Assembly: GCA_964412845.1 (NCBI GenBank)
Contig: CAYPQM010000110.1
Coordinates: forward strand, 1-23,130
Direction of reading: 5' to 3'
DNA: 23,130 nt
Origin: JAWWPY01 sp964412845
GTDB lineage: Bacteria > Actinomycetota > Actinomycetes > Streptosporangiales > Streptosporangiaceae
Part shown: piece by piece, positions 6,885 through 18,422 of the stretch
Position numbering within the stretch: the first letter of the stretch is position 1
How the letters are laid out: the number at the start of each line of letters is the position of its first letter
The notes under the pieces: model-generated
What the model was told of the DNA's origin: nothing
Databases searched by the model: none
What the model saw: only the letters and a program-made list of their open reading frames with translations
Made by a program: the position numbers and the translations under genes

Positions 6885-7096
6885 TTTCACCTCCGTCCGG
6901 CCCAGTGGCCCACTCATCACGATCGGCTCACGATGGCCCAAGTCCACCAGGCCCGCCCCAGGGCATGCCCGAGGCTACCCGCGCTGTGCACCCCGGGCCA
7001 GGCAAGTGTCACCGCTGGGCCAGCCGCGCGCGCCGGGCGGCGTGGCGGCGGCCCGGCGGGGGTGTCGTGCGGGCGGCGGTCGCCGCAGCGCAGCGG

Positions 7097-7954
7097 TCAC
7101 AGCAGCCGGGCGAAGCGGTCCTCAGGTTTGCGTATCACGTAGAGCATTTCCTCGTGGGCGTCGGTCAGGCGGCCCCGTGACATGCGGGCAATCAGCGCCT
7201 GCGCGGCCAGGTACGAGCGTGACGTGCCGCCGCGTCCACCGGCCCGGCCGCCCCGCGCATGGCGTTCCGCGATCACCAGGCCGCGCAGCCGTGCGTACGC
7301 GTGCACGCCCCGGACCGATGTCAGCGGTTCGTACACGGCGGGATAAGGGCCTGGTGTGCCGGGCTGGTGCCGGCGCCAGATCAGCCGCCTCGACAGCCTG
7401 GGCAGCGCCCGGTCGAGGAATCCGGCCGCGCAGTCCCGGTCGCTGATCTGCAGCAGCAGCAGCCCGCCGGGCCTGAGCGCGGCGACCAGCCGGTCGAGCA
7501 CCAGTTCGGCGTGGTGGATCCGGTCCAGCAGCCGGGCACATTGCACGATGTCGAAGGACCTGGGGCGCAGCCGAGCCGCTCGCAGGTCGCCGAGGGTGCA
7601 CCCGGCCAGCCTGGCCTGCGCGGCCACAGCGGCCCTGGTGACCCGCCGGTCGTCATCGATCAGGCTCACCCTGATGTCGATGCCATCAGCGCGCAACGCT
7701 TCGGCACCCAGATCCCAGAGAGCTGTGCTGGCCCCTGCGAACAGCATCGTGACCGGCTGCCCGAAACGTCCGGATGCGTATTGCCGGGTGCTGCGGGTGA
7801 ACAGGTCGGCTTCCGTCGTCGCGGCCGCGGGCCGTGGGCTGGCCAGGGTCCGCACGGCCCCGGCTGACTGCCGGGGAATCCCGGGCCGCGGGTGGCTGGG
7901 GACGTGCTGGATACCGGTGGCTGCATGCCTGCCGGTGGTCATCTGCCTGCCCAT
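7097..7954 (-). CDS. Class I SAM-dependent methyltransferase-like protein
   Basis: The 285-residue protein has a basic, Pro-rich N-terminal 45 residues and then a Rossmann-like methyltransferase core. Visible signs are the strand-loop VTMLFAGAST (degenerate motif I), the acidic strand end RVSLIDDD (motif II), the FDIVQCARLLDRI segment, and RLVAALRPGGLLLLQISDRD (post-motif strands). The C-terminal part is Arg/Gly-rich and ends with a DAHEEMLYVIRKPEDRF segment. The canonical GxGxG loop is replaced by FAGAST, so cofactor binding is likely but not certain, and the substrate is unknown. It lies on the same strand upstream of the sulfate-activation gene with about 210 bp between, so co-transcription is uncertain. 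It diverges from mfd. The start is weakly supported; the ATG at 7942 is an alternative. Confidence 0.65.
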   Translation of the reverse strand: MGRQMTTGRHAATGIQHVPSHPRPGIPRQSAGAVRTLASPRPAAATTEADLFTRSTRQYASGRFGQPVTMLFAGASTALWDLGAEALRADGIDIRVSLIDDDRRVTRAAVAAQARLAGCTLGDLRAARLRPRSFDIVQCARLLDRIHHAELVLDRLVAALRPGGLLLLQISDRDCAAGFLDRALPRLSRRLIWRRHQPGTPGPYPAVYEPLTSVRGVHAYARLRGLVIAERHARGGRAGGRGGTSRSYLAAQALIARMSRGRLTDAHEEMLYVIRKPEDRFARLL

Positions 7955-8134
7955 ATTCGGCTGCCCGTCGCTCCCCGGAACACCGTCCGCCGATGTTGCA
8001 ACTCCATATCGTAGCCATCTGAATACCCTGTGTGGCTATTCCGGCTAAACCCAGCCTGGGCCGGGCATGGACTGGGCCGGCCGGAACGTCAGCCGCGCCG
8101 CCCAGAACGTAAGCTAGAGGTGTCCCGCGCCCCG

Positions 8135-8148
8135 GGCCGGAAACGGCC
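8135..8148 (+). promoter_or_regulatory. Short GNRA-capped hairpin in the mfd leader region
   Basis: GGCCG, loop GAAA, CGGCC form a compact 5-bp hairpin followed by TTCCT, about 45 bp before the mfd start. A -10-like TAAGCT lies at about 8110. If transcription begins there, the hairpin is in the 5' leader. Function is speculative. Confidence 0.3.
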
Positions 8149-8194
8149 TTCCTCGCTCAGCGCGGGCCTTTCGTGCTGCCTAGCCAAGGAAACC

Positions 8195-11827
<3,633 letters not shown>

Positions 11828-11848
11828 GCGCGTCCACAGGAGAGACGC

Positions 11849-12550
11849 ATGAGAAGGGACGCCGTCGTGCTCCGCACTCCGATCACCCTGGCCGCTGCCG
11901 CACTGGCCGCAGTCGTCGCACTGACCGCGTGCGGGCCCGTCCGGATGGGTGCGGCCGCGACGCTGGGCAACAAGCAGATCTCGACCTCGACCCTGACGGC
12001 CGAGGTGAACAACCTGAACACGGCCTACCAGGCGGGCAAGGGGAAGATCCAGCTTCAGTTCGCCGCGTCCGAGATGCCCCAGGAAGTGCTCAGCTGGCTG
12101 CTCAGGTTCCGGGTTGTTGAGCAGCTCGCGGCCCGGCAGGGGATCACGGTCACCAGGGCGCAGAGCCAGCAGGCGCTCACGGCCGCCGCCGCACAGGCCA
12201 AGCAGGGCGGCACCACCCTGAGCCAGCTCGCGGTGGCCAACGGCCTCCCGCCGGACCAGATCGGGGAACTCGGCCGGTACCAGGCGATCGAGAACGCGGT
12301 CGTCCAGCGGCTGGACGGCGGGAAACTGCCGACGGCCTCGGCGGCACTGCAGGCGCTGGGTGCGAAGTTTGGCACGGCGCAGTGCCGGGCGGCCAAGAGC
12401 CTGGTCATCAAAGTCAACCCGCAGTTCGGCCGGCTGAACTACGCCCAGATCACCGTGGTCCCGGATGCCAACACCCTGTCGGCCCCGGAAGGGGCACCCT
12501 CCCCGAAGCCGACCGGGACGGCCGCGCCGCAGCTGTCGCCGTCATGCTGA
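11849..12550 (+). CDS. SurA N-terminal-domain lipoprotein
   Basis: The 233-residue protein has a basic start, a hydrophobic segment and the lipobox LTAC (cysteine at about residue 28), so it is probably a lipoprotein on the outer face of the membrane. After the cysteine, ATLGNKQISTSTLTAEVNNL and the following helices resemble the N-terminal chaperone domain of SurA/PrsA foldases; no parvulin prolyl-isomerase domain is evident. A GGAGAG ribosome site precedes the ATG. It sits between mfd and mazG; in mycobacteria the lipoprotein LpqU lies on the other side of mazG, so this is not obviously its homologue. Two late cysteines (about residue 178 and the last residue) could form a disulfide. It may help fold exported proteins. 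Confidence 0.82.
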   Translation: MRRDAVVLRTPITLAAAALAAVVALTACGPVRMGAAATLGNKQISTSTLTAEVNNLNTAYQAGKGKIQLQFAASEMPQEVLSWLLRFRVVEQLAARQGITVTRAQSQQALTAAAAQAKQGGTTLSQLAVANGLPPDQIGELGRYQAIENAVVQRLDGGKLPTASAALQALGAKFGTAQCRAAKSLVIKVNPQFGRLNYAQITVVPDANTLSAPEGAPSPKPTGTAAPQLSPSC

Positions 12551-12575
12551 AGCTCTCGCGGTCATGCTGAGCGGG

Positions 12576-12643
12576 CCGGGCCGTGCTGAAGCGCCGGACG
12601 CCACTGCGGTCACGGGGCTGATCCGCCCGGGCCGTGCTGAAGC
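12576..12643 (+). repeat. 17-bp direct repeat between the lipoprotein gene and mazG
   Basis: CCGGGCCGTGCTGAAGC occurs at 12576-12592 and 12627-12643 (51 bp apart). Shorter relatives containing TGCTGA lie at 12541 and 12561, the first overlapping the lipoprotein stop. The stretch looks like a local duplication; no gene fits it. Confidence 0.7.
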
Positions 12644-12667
12644 CGCGCACGCCGCGCCAGGACGCCG

Positions 12668-13980
12668 GTGAGCGACCGGCTGGTGCTGCTCAGCACCTCC
12701 GGCACGGTCGCGCCTGGGCTGCTGTCCTGGCCGGCCTGGCAGGTGCTGGCCGGGGCCTCCCGGGTGCTGGTGGGTGCTGCGGATCATCCGCTGCTGCCTG
12801 CCCTGGACGAGGCGGGAATCGGCTGGCAGCTTCTCCCCGGAACTGACGGCGGATCCGGCCCCCCGGCCGACGTGGCCGCGGCGGCCGAGGGGGCGCCCGG
12901 ATCCGGCGCGCCCGGCGGACCTGGCGGGACGGCCGGCTTGGCCCGGCGGCTGGCCGCGGCGGCCGCCGCCGTTCCGGGCACCGTGGTCTGGCTGGGTGAA
13001 TCCTGGCGGCCCGATGGCCCCGGTGCCACCGCCGACGGGCGGCTGTCGGCGCTGGCCCAGGCCCTGGCCGAACTGGATTCCGCGGCAGCTAACCACCGCG
13101 TGGTCACCGGCGGCGCGGCCGGCCAGGTCGAGGTGCTACCTGGATCCGTGGACTTGCCGGGCGGCCACCTGCTGCGGCTGGTGGCCGTGATGGACACGTT
13201 GCGCACCGAATGCCCGTGGGACGCCAGGCAGACCCACGATTCGCTGGCGCCGCACCTGCTGGAGGAGTCCTACGAGGCGCTGGAGGCCCTGGAGAGCGGC
13301 GAGGCCAGCGCCCTGCGGGAGGAACTGGGCGACGTCCTGCTCCAGGTGATGTTCCACGCGCGGGTAGCGGCGGAGCGGTCCGACGGCACCGGCTACACCG
13401 TGGACGATGTGGCCGATGGCATCGTGGCCAAGCTGGTCCGCAGGCACCCGCACGTCTTCAGCGACGTGACCGTGTCAGGTGCGGACGAGGTGAAAACCAA
13501 CTGGGACGCGATCAAGGCGGCCGAACGGGAGTCCGCGGGCGGCGGCCCGGCTTCTGCGCTGGACGGCGTGCCGTTCGGCCAGCCCGCGCTGGCCCTCGCG
13601 GCCCAGTTGCAGCGCCGAGCCGAACGGGCCGGCGTCCCGGCCGGGCTGGCCGGCGAGGACGGCGCTCACCGGGCGGGCGCTCCCGGGGACGGCGCTCNNN
13701 NNNNNNNNNNNNNNNNNNNNNNNNNNNNNNNNNNNNNNNNNNNNNNNNNNNNNNNNNNNNNNNNNNNNNNNNNNNNNNNNNNNNNNNNNNNNNNNNNGGC
13801 GCTCCCGGGGACGGCGCTCAGGCTGACCGTGCGCACCGTGATGTTGACATCGGGTCCGAGCTGTTCGCGATGGTGGCGCGGGCTCGCACCGCCGGAATCG
13901 ACCCGGAACTCGAACTGCGCGCCGCAGCCCGCCGCTACCGCGACCGCGTCCACGACTGGGAGCGCTCGCACCCTCGCTGA
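12668..13980 (+). CDS. mazG: Nucleoside triphosphate pyrophosphohydrolase MazG (interrupted by an assembly gap)
   Basis: MazG hydrolyses NTPs and dNTPs to monophosphates and pyrophosphate, cleaning the nucleotide pool. An N-terminal extension of about 150 residues, rich in Ala, Gly and Pro, precedes the core. The core shows RLVAVMDTLRTECPWD, then HLLEESYEALEALESG and REELGDVLLQVMFHA, which together carry the metal-binding EExxE...ExxD residues, and KLVRRHPHVF. Translation reaches 100 Ns at 13698-13797. Beyond them the C-terminal helix (ELFAMVARARTAGIDPELELRAAARRYRDR) resumes in another numeric frame and ends in TGA at 13978-13980. The frame change is explained by the arbitrary gap size: the repeated flanks are in the same codon phase. 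GTG start with AGGA 6 bp before it. Confidence 0.88.
13698..13797. other. Assembly gap of 100 N inside mazG
   Basis: Exactly 100 Ns, the customary placeholder for an unknown gap. The 22 bp before it (13676-13697) and after it (13798-13819) are identical and encode Gly/Ala/Pro/Asp repeats, so the true sequence is either a short tandem array or a plain 22-bp overlap with nothing missing. Confidence 0.97.
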
Positions 13981-14000
13981 GCCGGCCTCGGGTCGGGGGG

Positions 14001-14537
14001 TCAGGGGGAGAGGTAGCCGCGCTCCCGGACCGCGTTGGCCACCGGGCAGTGGCCCTCCTCGCGCTCGCAGGCGGCCGTGTCGCACATCCGGCACAGCCAG
14101 CGGACCGCGCCGGGTCCGCGGATGAGCCCGGCGAGCACCTTGGAGATCAGTTCCTCAAGATGCCGGCGCTCGGCCGCCGACAGCACGCTCAGTGAGTCGT
14201 TCAGCACGTCCGCCCGCGCCGCCGCGATGCGCTGCGCCGCCCGCCGCCCGGCCGGGGTGAGGATCACCGAGGTGGACCGTCCGTCCCGGCCGGATCCGCG
14301 CCGGACCAGGCCGGCCTGCGCCAGCCGGTCCACCAGTCGCACGGTGCCCGACGAGGTGAGGCCGAGGACCTGGCGGAGCAGGTCGACCGACGGGCCGTCC
14401 AGGAAGTGCAGCATCGCGGACAGCGCCGCGGCGGCCGACGCTGAACTGCTGGCCGCCTCGTCCACCGCGTCCGTAGTCCGGTCCGCGACGACCAGGGCCA
14501 GCGCGCCAAGCAGGTTCCCGGTGCGGTCGAGCGTCAC
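14001..14537 (-). CDS. MarR-family regulator with C-terminal cysteine cluster
   Basis: The 178-residue protein has the MarR winged-helix layout: an N-terminal dimerisation helix, GPSVDLLRQVLGLTSSGTVRLVDRLAQAGLVRR (helix-turn-helix), the wing SGRDGRSTSVILTPAG with the family's DxR turn, and C-terminal dimer helices. After about residue 143 it adds CRMCDTAACEREEGHCPVAN, with cysteines spaced C-x2-C-x4-C-x6-C. Such a cluster could bind zinc or an iron-sulfur centre, or sense oxidants. The gene starts with GTG 9 bp after the DUF3224 stop and has no clear ribosome site, so it is probably translationally coupled. A palindrome upstream of the pair is its likely operator, giving autoregulation. It converges on mazG. 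Confidence 0.88.
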   Translation of the reverse strand: MTLDRTGNLLGALALVVADRTTDAVDEAASSSASAAAALSAMLHFLDGPSVDLLRQVLGLTSSGTVRLVDRLAQAGLVRRGSGRDGRSTSVILTPAGRRAAQRIAAARADVLNDSLSVLSAAERRHLEELISKVLAGLIRGPGAVRWLCRMCDTAACEREEGHCPVANAVRERGYLSP

Positions 14538-14546
14538 GTCGGCACG

Positions 14547-14945
14547 TCAGCCGAGGTCGTAGTCGAAGGTGAAGGTGCCGTTCGGCCCGTGCGGCGCGAC
14601 CGCCGTTCCCGTCCCGCGCAGGCTCTGCAGTTCATCGGTGCCAGACCCGGGGATGACCAGCCAGCGGGTCGTCGCCTCGCCGCCGTCATAGCTGCCCTCG
14701 GTTTGCAGCATGAAGCTGCCCGCATGCCCATCGACCTGCCCGGTCATCTGCTGCAGCCCGATGAAGGCCGCCGTCCCGTCCGGGCGGTAGAACATCAGGC
14801 TCTGCGAACTGCCGGCCGCCTCGATGCCCCCGCTGAAGGCCTGGTCGATGCGTGCTCGGGTCAGCTTCGCGTCGCCGTCCAGTTCCTGGTAGGTGACTTC
14901 CTCCCAGCCAGTGAGCGTGAACGTTCCCTCCGCATGTGCGGTCAT
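14547..14945 (-). CDS. DUF3224 domain protein
   Basis: The 132-residue protein matches the DUF3224 pattern: an opening AEGTFTLTGWEEVTYQE, alternating beta strands (SQSLMFYRPDGTAAFIGLQQMTG), a GHAGSFMLQTEGSYDGG segment, and the end PHGPNGTFTFDYDL. The fold is expected to be a small beta barrel of the allene-oxide-cyclase-like type. The biochemical role is unknown. No signal peptide is seen. A strong GAGGAG ribosome site precedes the ATG. It is the first gene of a two-gene unit with the MarR regulator, downstream of a 21-bp palindrome that overlaps the likely promoter, so expression is probably controlled by that regulator. Confidence 0.88.
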   Translation of the reverse strand: MTAHAEGTFTLTGWEEVTYQELDGDAKLTRARIDQAFSGGIEAAGSSQSLMFYRPDGTAAFIGLQQMTGQVDGHAGSFMLQTEGSYDGGEATTRWLVIPGSGTDELQSLRGTGTAVAPHGPNGTFTFDYDLG

Positions 14946-15017
14946 CTGCTCCTCCTCGGCGTGGCTGCTGCGGCGCGGGACGTGGCCGGGTGCACCGGCC
15001 GGGCCCGGCCGTGACGC

Positions 15018-15023
15018 ATATTA
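15018..15023 (-). promoter_or_regulatory. Candidate -10 of the DUF3224-marR unit
   Basis: Read on the minus strand, TAATAT occurs about 75 bp upstream of the DUF3224 ATG and overlaps one end of the palindrome. A clear -35 is not seen, and the palindrome occupies most of the spacer. Confidence 0.4.
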
Positions 15024-15042
15024 GTGTGTGACTCACACATTA
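15022..15042. promoter_or_regulatory. 21-bp palindromic operator, probably for the MarR regulator
   Basis: TAGTGTGTGA and TCACACATTA flank a central C; nine of ten arm positions are complementary. It lies in the divergent region between the DUF3224-marR unit and eno and overlaps the candidate -10. Size, symmetry and position fit a MarR dimer site; binding by the neighbouring regulator is inferred. Confidence 0.65.
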
Positions 15043-15164
15043 GTCTGCGCCGGGCGGGCGGCGGCGGCCGGGGTGGCCACGGCGTGGCCGGTGCCCGGAC
15101 GGGCCGCTACTCCACTAGGCTCCGATGCGGATATGTAAGCCGACCCACCCGGGAGTTCTTTACC

Positions 15165-16448
15165 TTGGCCTCCATCGAAGCTGTCCATGCCAGGCAGATC
15201 CTGGATTCGCGCGGCAACCCGACCCTTGAGGTCGAAGTCGTGCTCGACGATGACACGCTCGGCCGGGCCGCCGCGCCCAGCGGCGCCTCGACCGGCGCCT
15301 TCGAGGCGGTTGAGCTGCGGGACGGCGGTGATGAGTACGGCGGCAAGGGAGTCCTCAAGGCGGTCCAGGGCGTCATCGACGAGATCCAGCCCGAGCTGCT
15401 TGGCTACGACGCCGATGACCAGCGCCTGGTCGACCAGGCCCTGATCGACCTGGATCGGACGCCCGACAAGTCACGGCTGGGCGCCAACGCGATCGTCGCC
15501 GTCAGCATGGCGGTGGCCAGGGCGGCCGCCGAATCTGCGGGCCTGCCCCTGTTCCGTTACCTCGGCGGGCCTAACGCGCATGTGCTGCCGGTCCCGATGA
15601 TGAACATCCTCAACGGCGGCGCGCACGCTGACAACAACGTCGACATCCAGGAGTTCATGATCGCGCCGATCGGCGCGGCCACTTTCAGCGAGGCCATCCA
15701 GTGGGGCGCCGAGACCTACCACGCGCTGAAGTCCGTCCTCAAGCAGCACGGCCTGTCCACGGGCGTTGGTGACGAGGGTGGTTTCGCTCCCGACCTCGCG
15801 CACAACCGGGCGGCGTTCGACCTGATCGTCGAAGCGATCAGTAAGGCAGGGTTCACCCCCGGGCTCGATGTGGCGCTGGCCATTGACTCCGCGGCCAACG
15901 AGTTCTACTCCGACGGGGCCTACGTCTTCGAGGGAAGCCCGCAGGACGCGGCCGCGATGACCAGCATTTACGGTCAATGGCTGGACGCGTACCCGATCGT
16001 GTCGCTGGAGGACCCGCTGTTCGAGGAGGACTGGGCGGGCTGGCAGGCCCTGACCGCAGAGCTCGGGGACCGGGTGCAGGTCGTCGGGGACGACCTGTTC
16101 GTCACCAATCCGGAGCGAATCCGCCGCGGGATAGCCGAGGGATCCGCCAACGCCCTGCTGGTCAAGGTGAACCAGATCGGCACGATCACCGAGACGCTGG
16201 ACGCCGTCTCGCTCGCCCACCGCAGCGGGTACTCCTGCATGATCTCGCACCGCTCCGGTGAGACCGAGGACACGACCATTTCCGACCTGGCGGTGGCTAT
16301 CAACTGTGGCCAGATGAAGACGGGGGCACCGGCCAGATCCGAGCGGGTCGCCAAGTACAACCAGCTCCTGCGCATCGAGGAACTCCTCGACGACGCGGCG
16401 ACCTACGCGGGATCGGCTGCCTTCCCCCGGTGGACTGCGAGTGAGTGA
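15165..16448 (+). CDS. eno: Enolase
   Basis: Enolase converts 2-phosphoglycerate to phosphoenolpyruvate in glycolysis. The 427-residue length is normal. Signatures include ARQILDSRGNPTLEVEV at the start, PSGASTGAFEAVELRDG, GDEGGFAPD, the metal ligands in VVGDDLFVTNPERI, the LLVKVNQIGT segment, and the substrate-loop signature SHRSGETEDTTISDLAV. The TTG at 15165 is chosen because the protein N-terminus then matches the family and GGGAG stands 9 bp before it; the frame is open upstream but unlike enolase. It heads a tight operon with divIC, whose ATG overlaps the eno TGA by one base. It is divergent from DUF3224-marR. Confidence 0.98.
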   Translation: MASIEAVHARQILDSRGNPTLEVEVVLDDDTLGRAAAPSGASTGAFEAVELRDGGDEYGGKGVLKAVQGVIDEIQPELLGYDADDQRLVDQALIDLDRTPDKSRLGANAIVAVSMAVARAAAESAGLPLFRYLGGPNAHVLPVPMMNILNGGAHADNNVDIQEFMIAPIGAATFSEAIQWGAETYHALKSVLKQHGLSTGVGDEGGFAPDLAHNRAAFDLIVEAISKAGFTPGLDVALAIDSAANEFYSDGAYVFEGSPQDAAAMTSIYGQWLDAYPIVSLEDPLFEEDWAGWQALTAELGDRVQVVGDDLFVTNPERIRRGIAEGSANALLVKVNQIGTITETLDAVSLAHRSGYSCMISHRSGETEDTTISDLAVAINCGQMKTGAPARSERVAKYNQLLRIEELLDDAATYAGSAAFPRWTASE

Positions 16449-16867
16449 TGCCCGACCGGGGAAGCGGCGAACTCAGCAAGCCTGAGCCACGGGACCGGGC
16501 CCGGTTCACCAGCCGGGCGGCGGTACTCGCGGTGGTCATCTGTGCGATCGCGCTGAGCCTGGCCTACCCGGTTCGGGAGTATGTGGCGCAGCGCCGCCAG
16601 ATCGACCAGCTCCAGGCGGAGAACCTGGTGACGGCGGCGCAGATTTCCCGGTTGCAGGCGGAGGCACAGCGGCTGGGCGACCCGGCTTACGTCGAGCAGC
16701 AGGCCAGAGACCGTCTGCACCTGTGCATGCCGGGCAAGACCTGTTATGTGATCATCGGCGCCCAGCCCGCCTCGCGGGGCCCCCGCCCGGCCTCGTCGGC
16801 CGCGAATCCGTGGTACCAGCGGCTGTGGCACTCCGTGCGCGAGGCGGATCAAGGCGCCGCCAAGTGA
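16448..16867 (+). CDS. divIC: FtsB/DivIC-type septum formation initiator
   Basis: This 139-residue bitopic membrane protein has a basic cytoplasmic N-terminus, one membrane helix (about residues 23-41, RAAVLAVVICAIALSLAYPV), and an external coiled coil (QRRQIDQLQAENLVTAAQISRLQAEAQRL). The family's C-terminal motif follows: DPAYVEQQARDRLHLCMPGKT. Homologues form the FtsB/FtsL/FtsQ complex at the division septum. It starts at the ATG overlapping the eno stop; the GTG one codon earlier is possible. The next gene overlaps its stop by GTGA. In actinobacteria this gene regularly follows eno. Confidence 0.93.
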   Translation: MPDRGSGELSKPEPRDRARFTSRAAVLAVVICAIALSLAYPVREYVAQRRQIDQLQAENLVTAAQISRLQAEAQRLGDPAYVEQQARDRLHLCMPGKTCYVIIGAQPASRGPRPASSAANPWYQRLWHSVREADQGAAK

Positions 16868-17403
16868 CCTGCGCCCCGGACGGTACCTCGCCGGACGGCA
16901 TTGCGGTGGACGACACCGCGGTGGTCGCCGCGCAGCTGGGCCGGCCGCCGCGGTCGCTGCGCGGGGTGGCCCACCGCTGCCCGTGCGGCCTGCCCGACGT
17001 GATCGAGACCGCGCCACGGCTGGATGACGGCACTCCCTTCCCGACTCTGTACTACCTCACCTGTCCCCGCGCGGCTGCGGCGGTCAGCCGGCTGGAGTCC
17101 GGTGGCGTGATGAAGGAGATGGAGCGTGCGCTGCGCACCGATCCGGGGCTGCGCAGCGGTTATCTGTCCGCGCACCTCGATTACCTGAGCAGGCGTGACC
17201 AGGCGGCCCGCGCGTCGGGCCGGGAGCCGTTGCCAGCGGGCATGCAGAGCGCCGGGGGAATGCCGGACCGGGTCAAGTGCCTGCACGCCCTGGTCGCGCA
17301 CGCGCTCGCCGTGCCCGGCGTGAATCCGCTCGGCAGCCAGGCCGCCGCGGCAGCGGGGCCCTGGTGGGCGCGTGGCCCCTGCGTCACGGCACCGCAACAG
17401 TGA
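16864..17403 (+). CDS. DUF501 family protein
   Basis: The 179-residue protein carries the hallmarks of DUF501: RSLRGVAHRCPCGLPDVIETAPRLDDGTPFPT, YYLTCPRAAAAVSRLES, and near the end RVKCLHALVAHALAVPGVNPLG. The conserved cysteines and histidines (HRCPCG and KCLHA) suggest a metal site, but the family has no established function. Its GTG overlaps the divIC stop and its TGA overlaps the next start, so it is translated within the eno operon. The position between divIC and ppx/gppA is conserved in actinobacteria. Confidence 0.93.
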   Translation: MTCAPDGTSPDGIAVDDTAVVAAQLGRPPRSLRGVAHRCPCGLPDVIETAPRLDDGTPFPTLYYLTCPRAAAAVSRLESGGVMKEMERALRTDPGLRSGYLSAHLDYLSRRDQAARASGREPLPAGMQSAGGMPDRVKCLHALVAHALAVPGVNPLGSQAAAAAGPWWARGPCVTAPQQ

Positions 17404-18422
17404 GCGCCGCCACCCGGGTAGCGGCCATCGATTGCGGGACCAACGCGCTGCGGCTGCTGGTGGCCGACGTCGACTGGGCGGCAGGCCGGCTCGTTGACGT
17501 GGACCGGCGGATGGAGATCGTCCGCCTCGGGCAGGGGGTGGACTCCACTGGCCGCCTCGCGCCCGAGGCGCTGAACCGGACGCTCCGCGCGCTGCAGGGC
17601 TATGCCCGGATCATTGCCGACGCATCGCCCGTCGCGGTCCGCATGGTCGCGACGAGCGCGGCCCGGGATGCCACGAACGCCGCTGACTTCGTCCGCGGGG
17701 TGAACGATGTGCTCGGCCTGGAGCCTGAGGTGCTGACCGGTCAGCAGGAGGCGTACCTGTCCTTCACCGGCGCCACCGCGGAGCTTTCCGGGCAATCCGG
17801 GTCGCCTTACCTGGTCGTGGACATCGGCGGCGGGTCGACCGAATTCGTGCTCGGCAGCGCGGAGCCGCCGGACGGCGCGGAGATCACCCCCGGCGCGGGG
17901 ACCCTGGACGGCGTGGGCGCTCCGCGCGGCGCGGGGATCACCGCCATCTCCGTGGACATCGGCTGCGTCCGGATGACCGAGCGCCACCTGCGCGGGGATC
18001 CGCCTGCCGCCGCAGAGATCGCCGCGGCCGCAGCCGACATCGACGCGGCGCTGGATGTGGTGGCCGCGGCCATGCCGGCCGCCGATGCGCACACCCTGGT
18101 GGGCCTGGCTGGATCGGTCACCACCGTGGCAGGCCTGGCGCTGGGGCTCTCCCATTACGACTCCGGCCTGATCCACCACAGCCGGGTCCGCGCTGATGAG
18201 GTGAGCGAGCAGACCCGCCGCCTGCTACGGCAGACCCGGGCGCAGCGCGGCGCGCTAGGCGTCATGCACCCCGGCCGGGTGGACGTCATCGCCGGCGGGG
18301 CGATGGTGCTCGCCCAGGTCATGCGGCGTTTCGGTTTCGCGGAGGTCCTGGTCAGTGAGCACGACATCCTGGACGGGATCGCCTGGGCCATGGCCAGGCC
18401 CGCGCTGGCCGAGCCCCGATGA
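17400..18422 (+). CDS. ppx: Ppx/GppA-family exopolyphosphatase
   Basis: The 340-residue protein belongs to the ASKHA-fold phosphatases that cleave terminal phosphate from polyphosphate or convert pppGpp to ppGpp. The visible motifs are the N-terminal phosphate loop AAIDCGTNALRLLVADV, the segment VRMVATSAARDATN, VVDIGGGSTEFVLG (second phosphate loop), and GLAGSVTTVAGLALGL. It lacks the long C-terminal HD domain of E. coli enzymes, like the short mycobacterial Ppx1/Ppx2. An Ala/Gly/Pro insertion lies after the GGGSTE motif (about 160-180). The GTG at 17400 overlaps the DUF501 stop; the frame extends further upstream without similarity. Which substrate it prefers cannot be told from sequence. 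Confidence 0.94.
   Translation: MSAATRVAAIDCGTNALRLLVADVDWAAGRLVDVDRRMEIVRLGQGVDSTGRLAPEALNRTLRALQGYARIIADASPVAVRMVATSAARDATNAADFVRGVNDVLGLEPEVLTGQQEAYLSFTGATAELSGQSGSPYLVVDIGGGSTEFVLGSAEPPDGAEITPGAGTLDGVGAPRGAGITAISVDIGCVRMTERHLRGDPPAAAEIAAAAADIDAALDVVAAAMPAADAHTLVGLAGSVTTVAGLALGLSHYDSGLIHHSRVRADEVSEQTRRLLRQTRAQRGALGVMHPGRVDVIAGGAMVLAQVMRRFGFAEVLVSEHDILDGIAWAMARPALAEPR

Noticed and set aside
8030..8194. Upstream extension of the Mfd frame
   Set aside because: Residues are basic and unlike Mfd; the ATG at 8195 has a ribosome site and matches the family N-terminus.
12541..12660. Short plus-strand frames between the lipoprotein gene and mazG
   Set aside because: They arise from the TGCTGA-containing direct repeats and show no protein-like composition or ribosome site.
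12668..13980. Frameshifted or broken mazG
   Set aside because: The frame change falls exactly at an arbitrary 100-N gap, and the repeat flanks are in the same codon phase.
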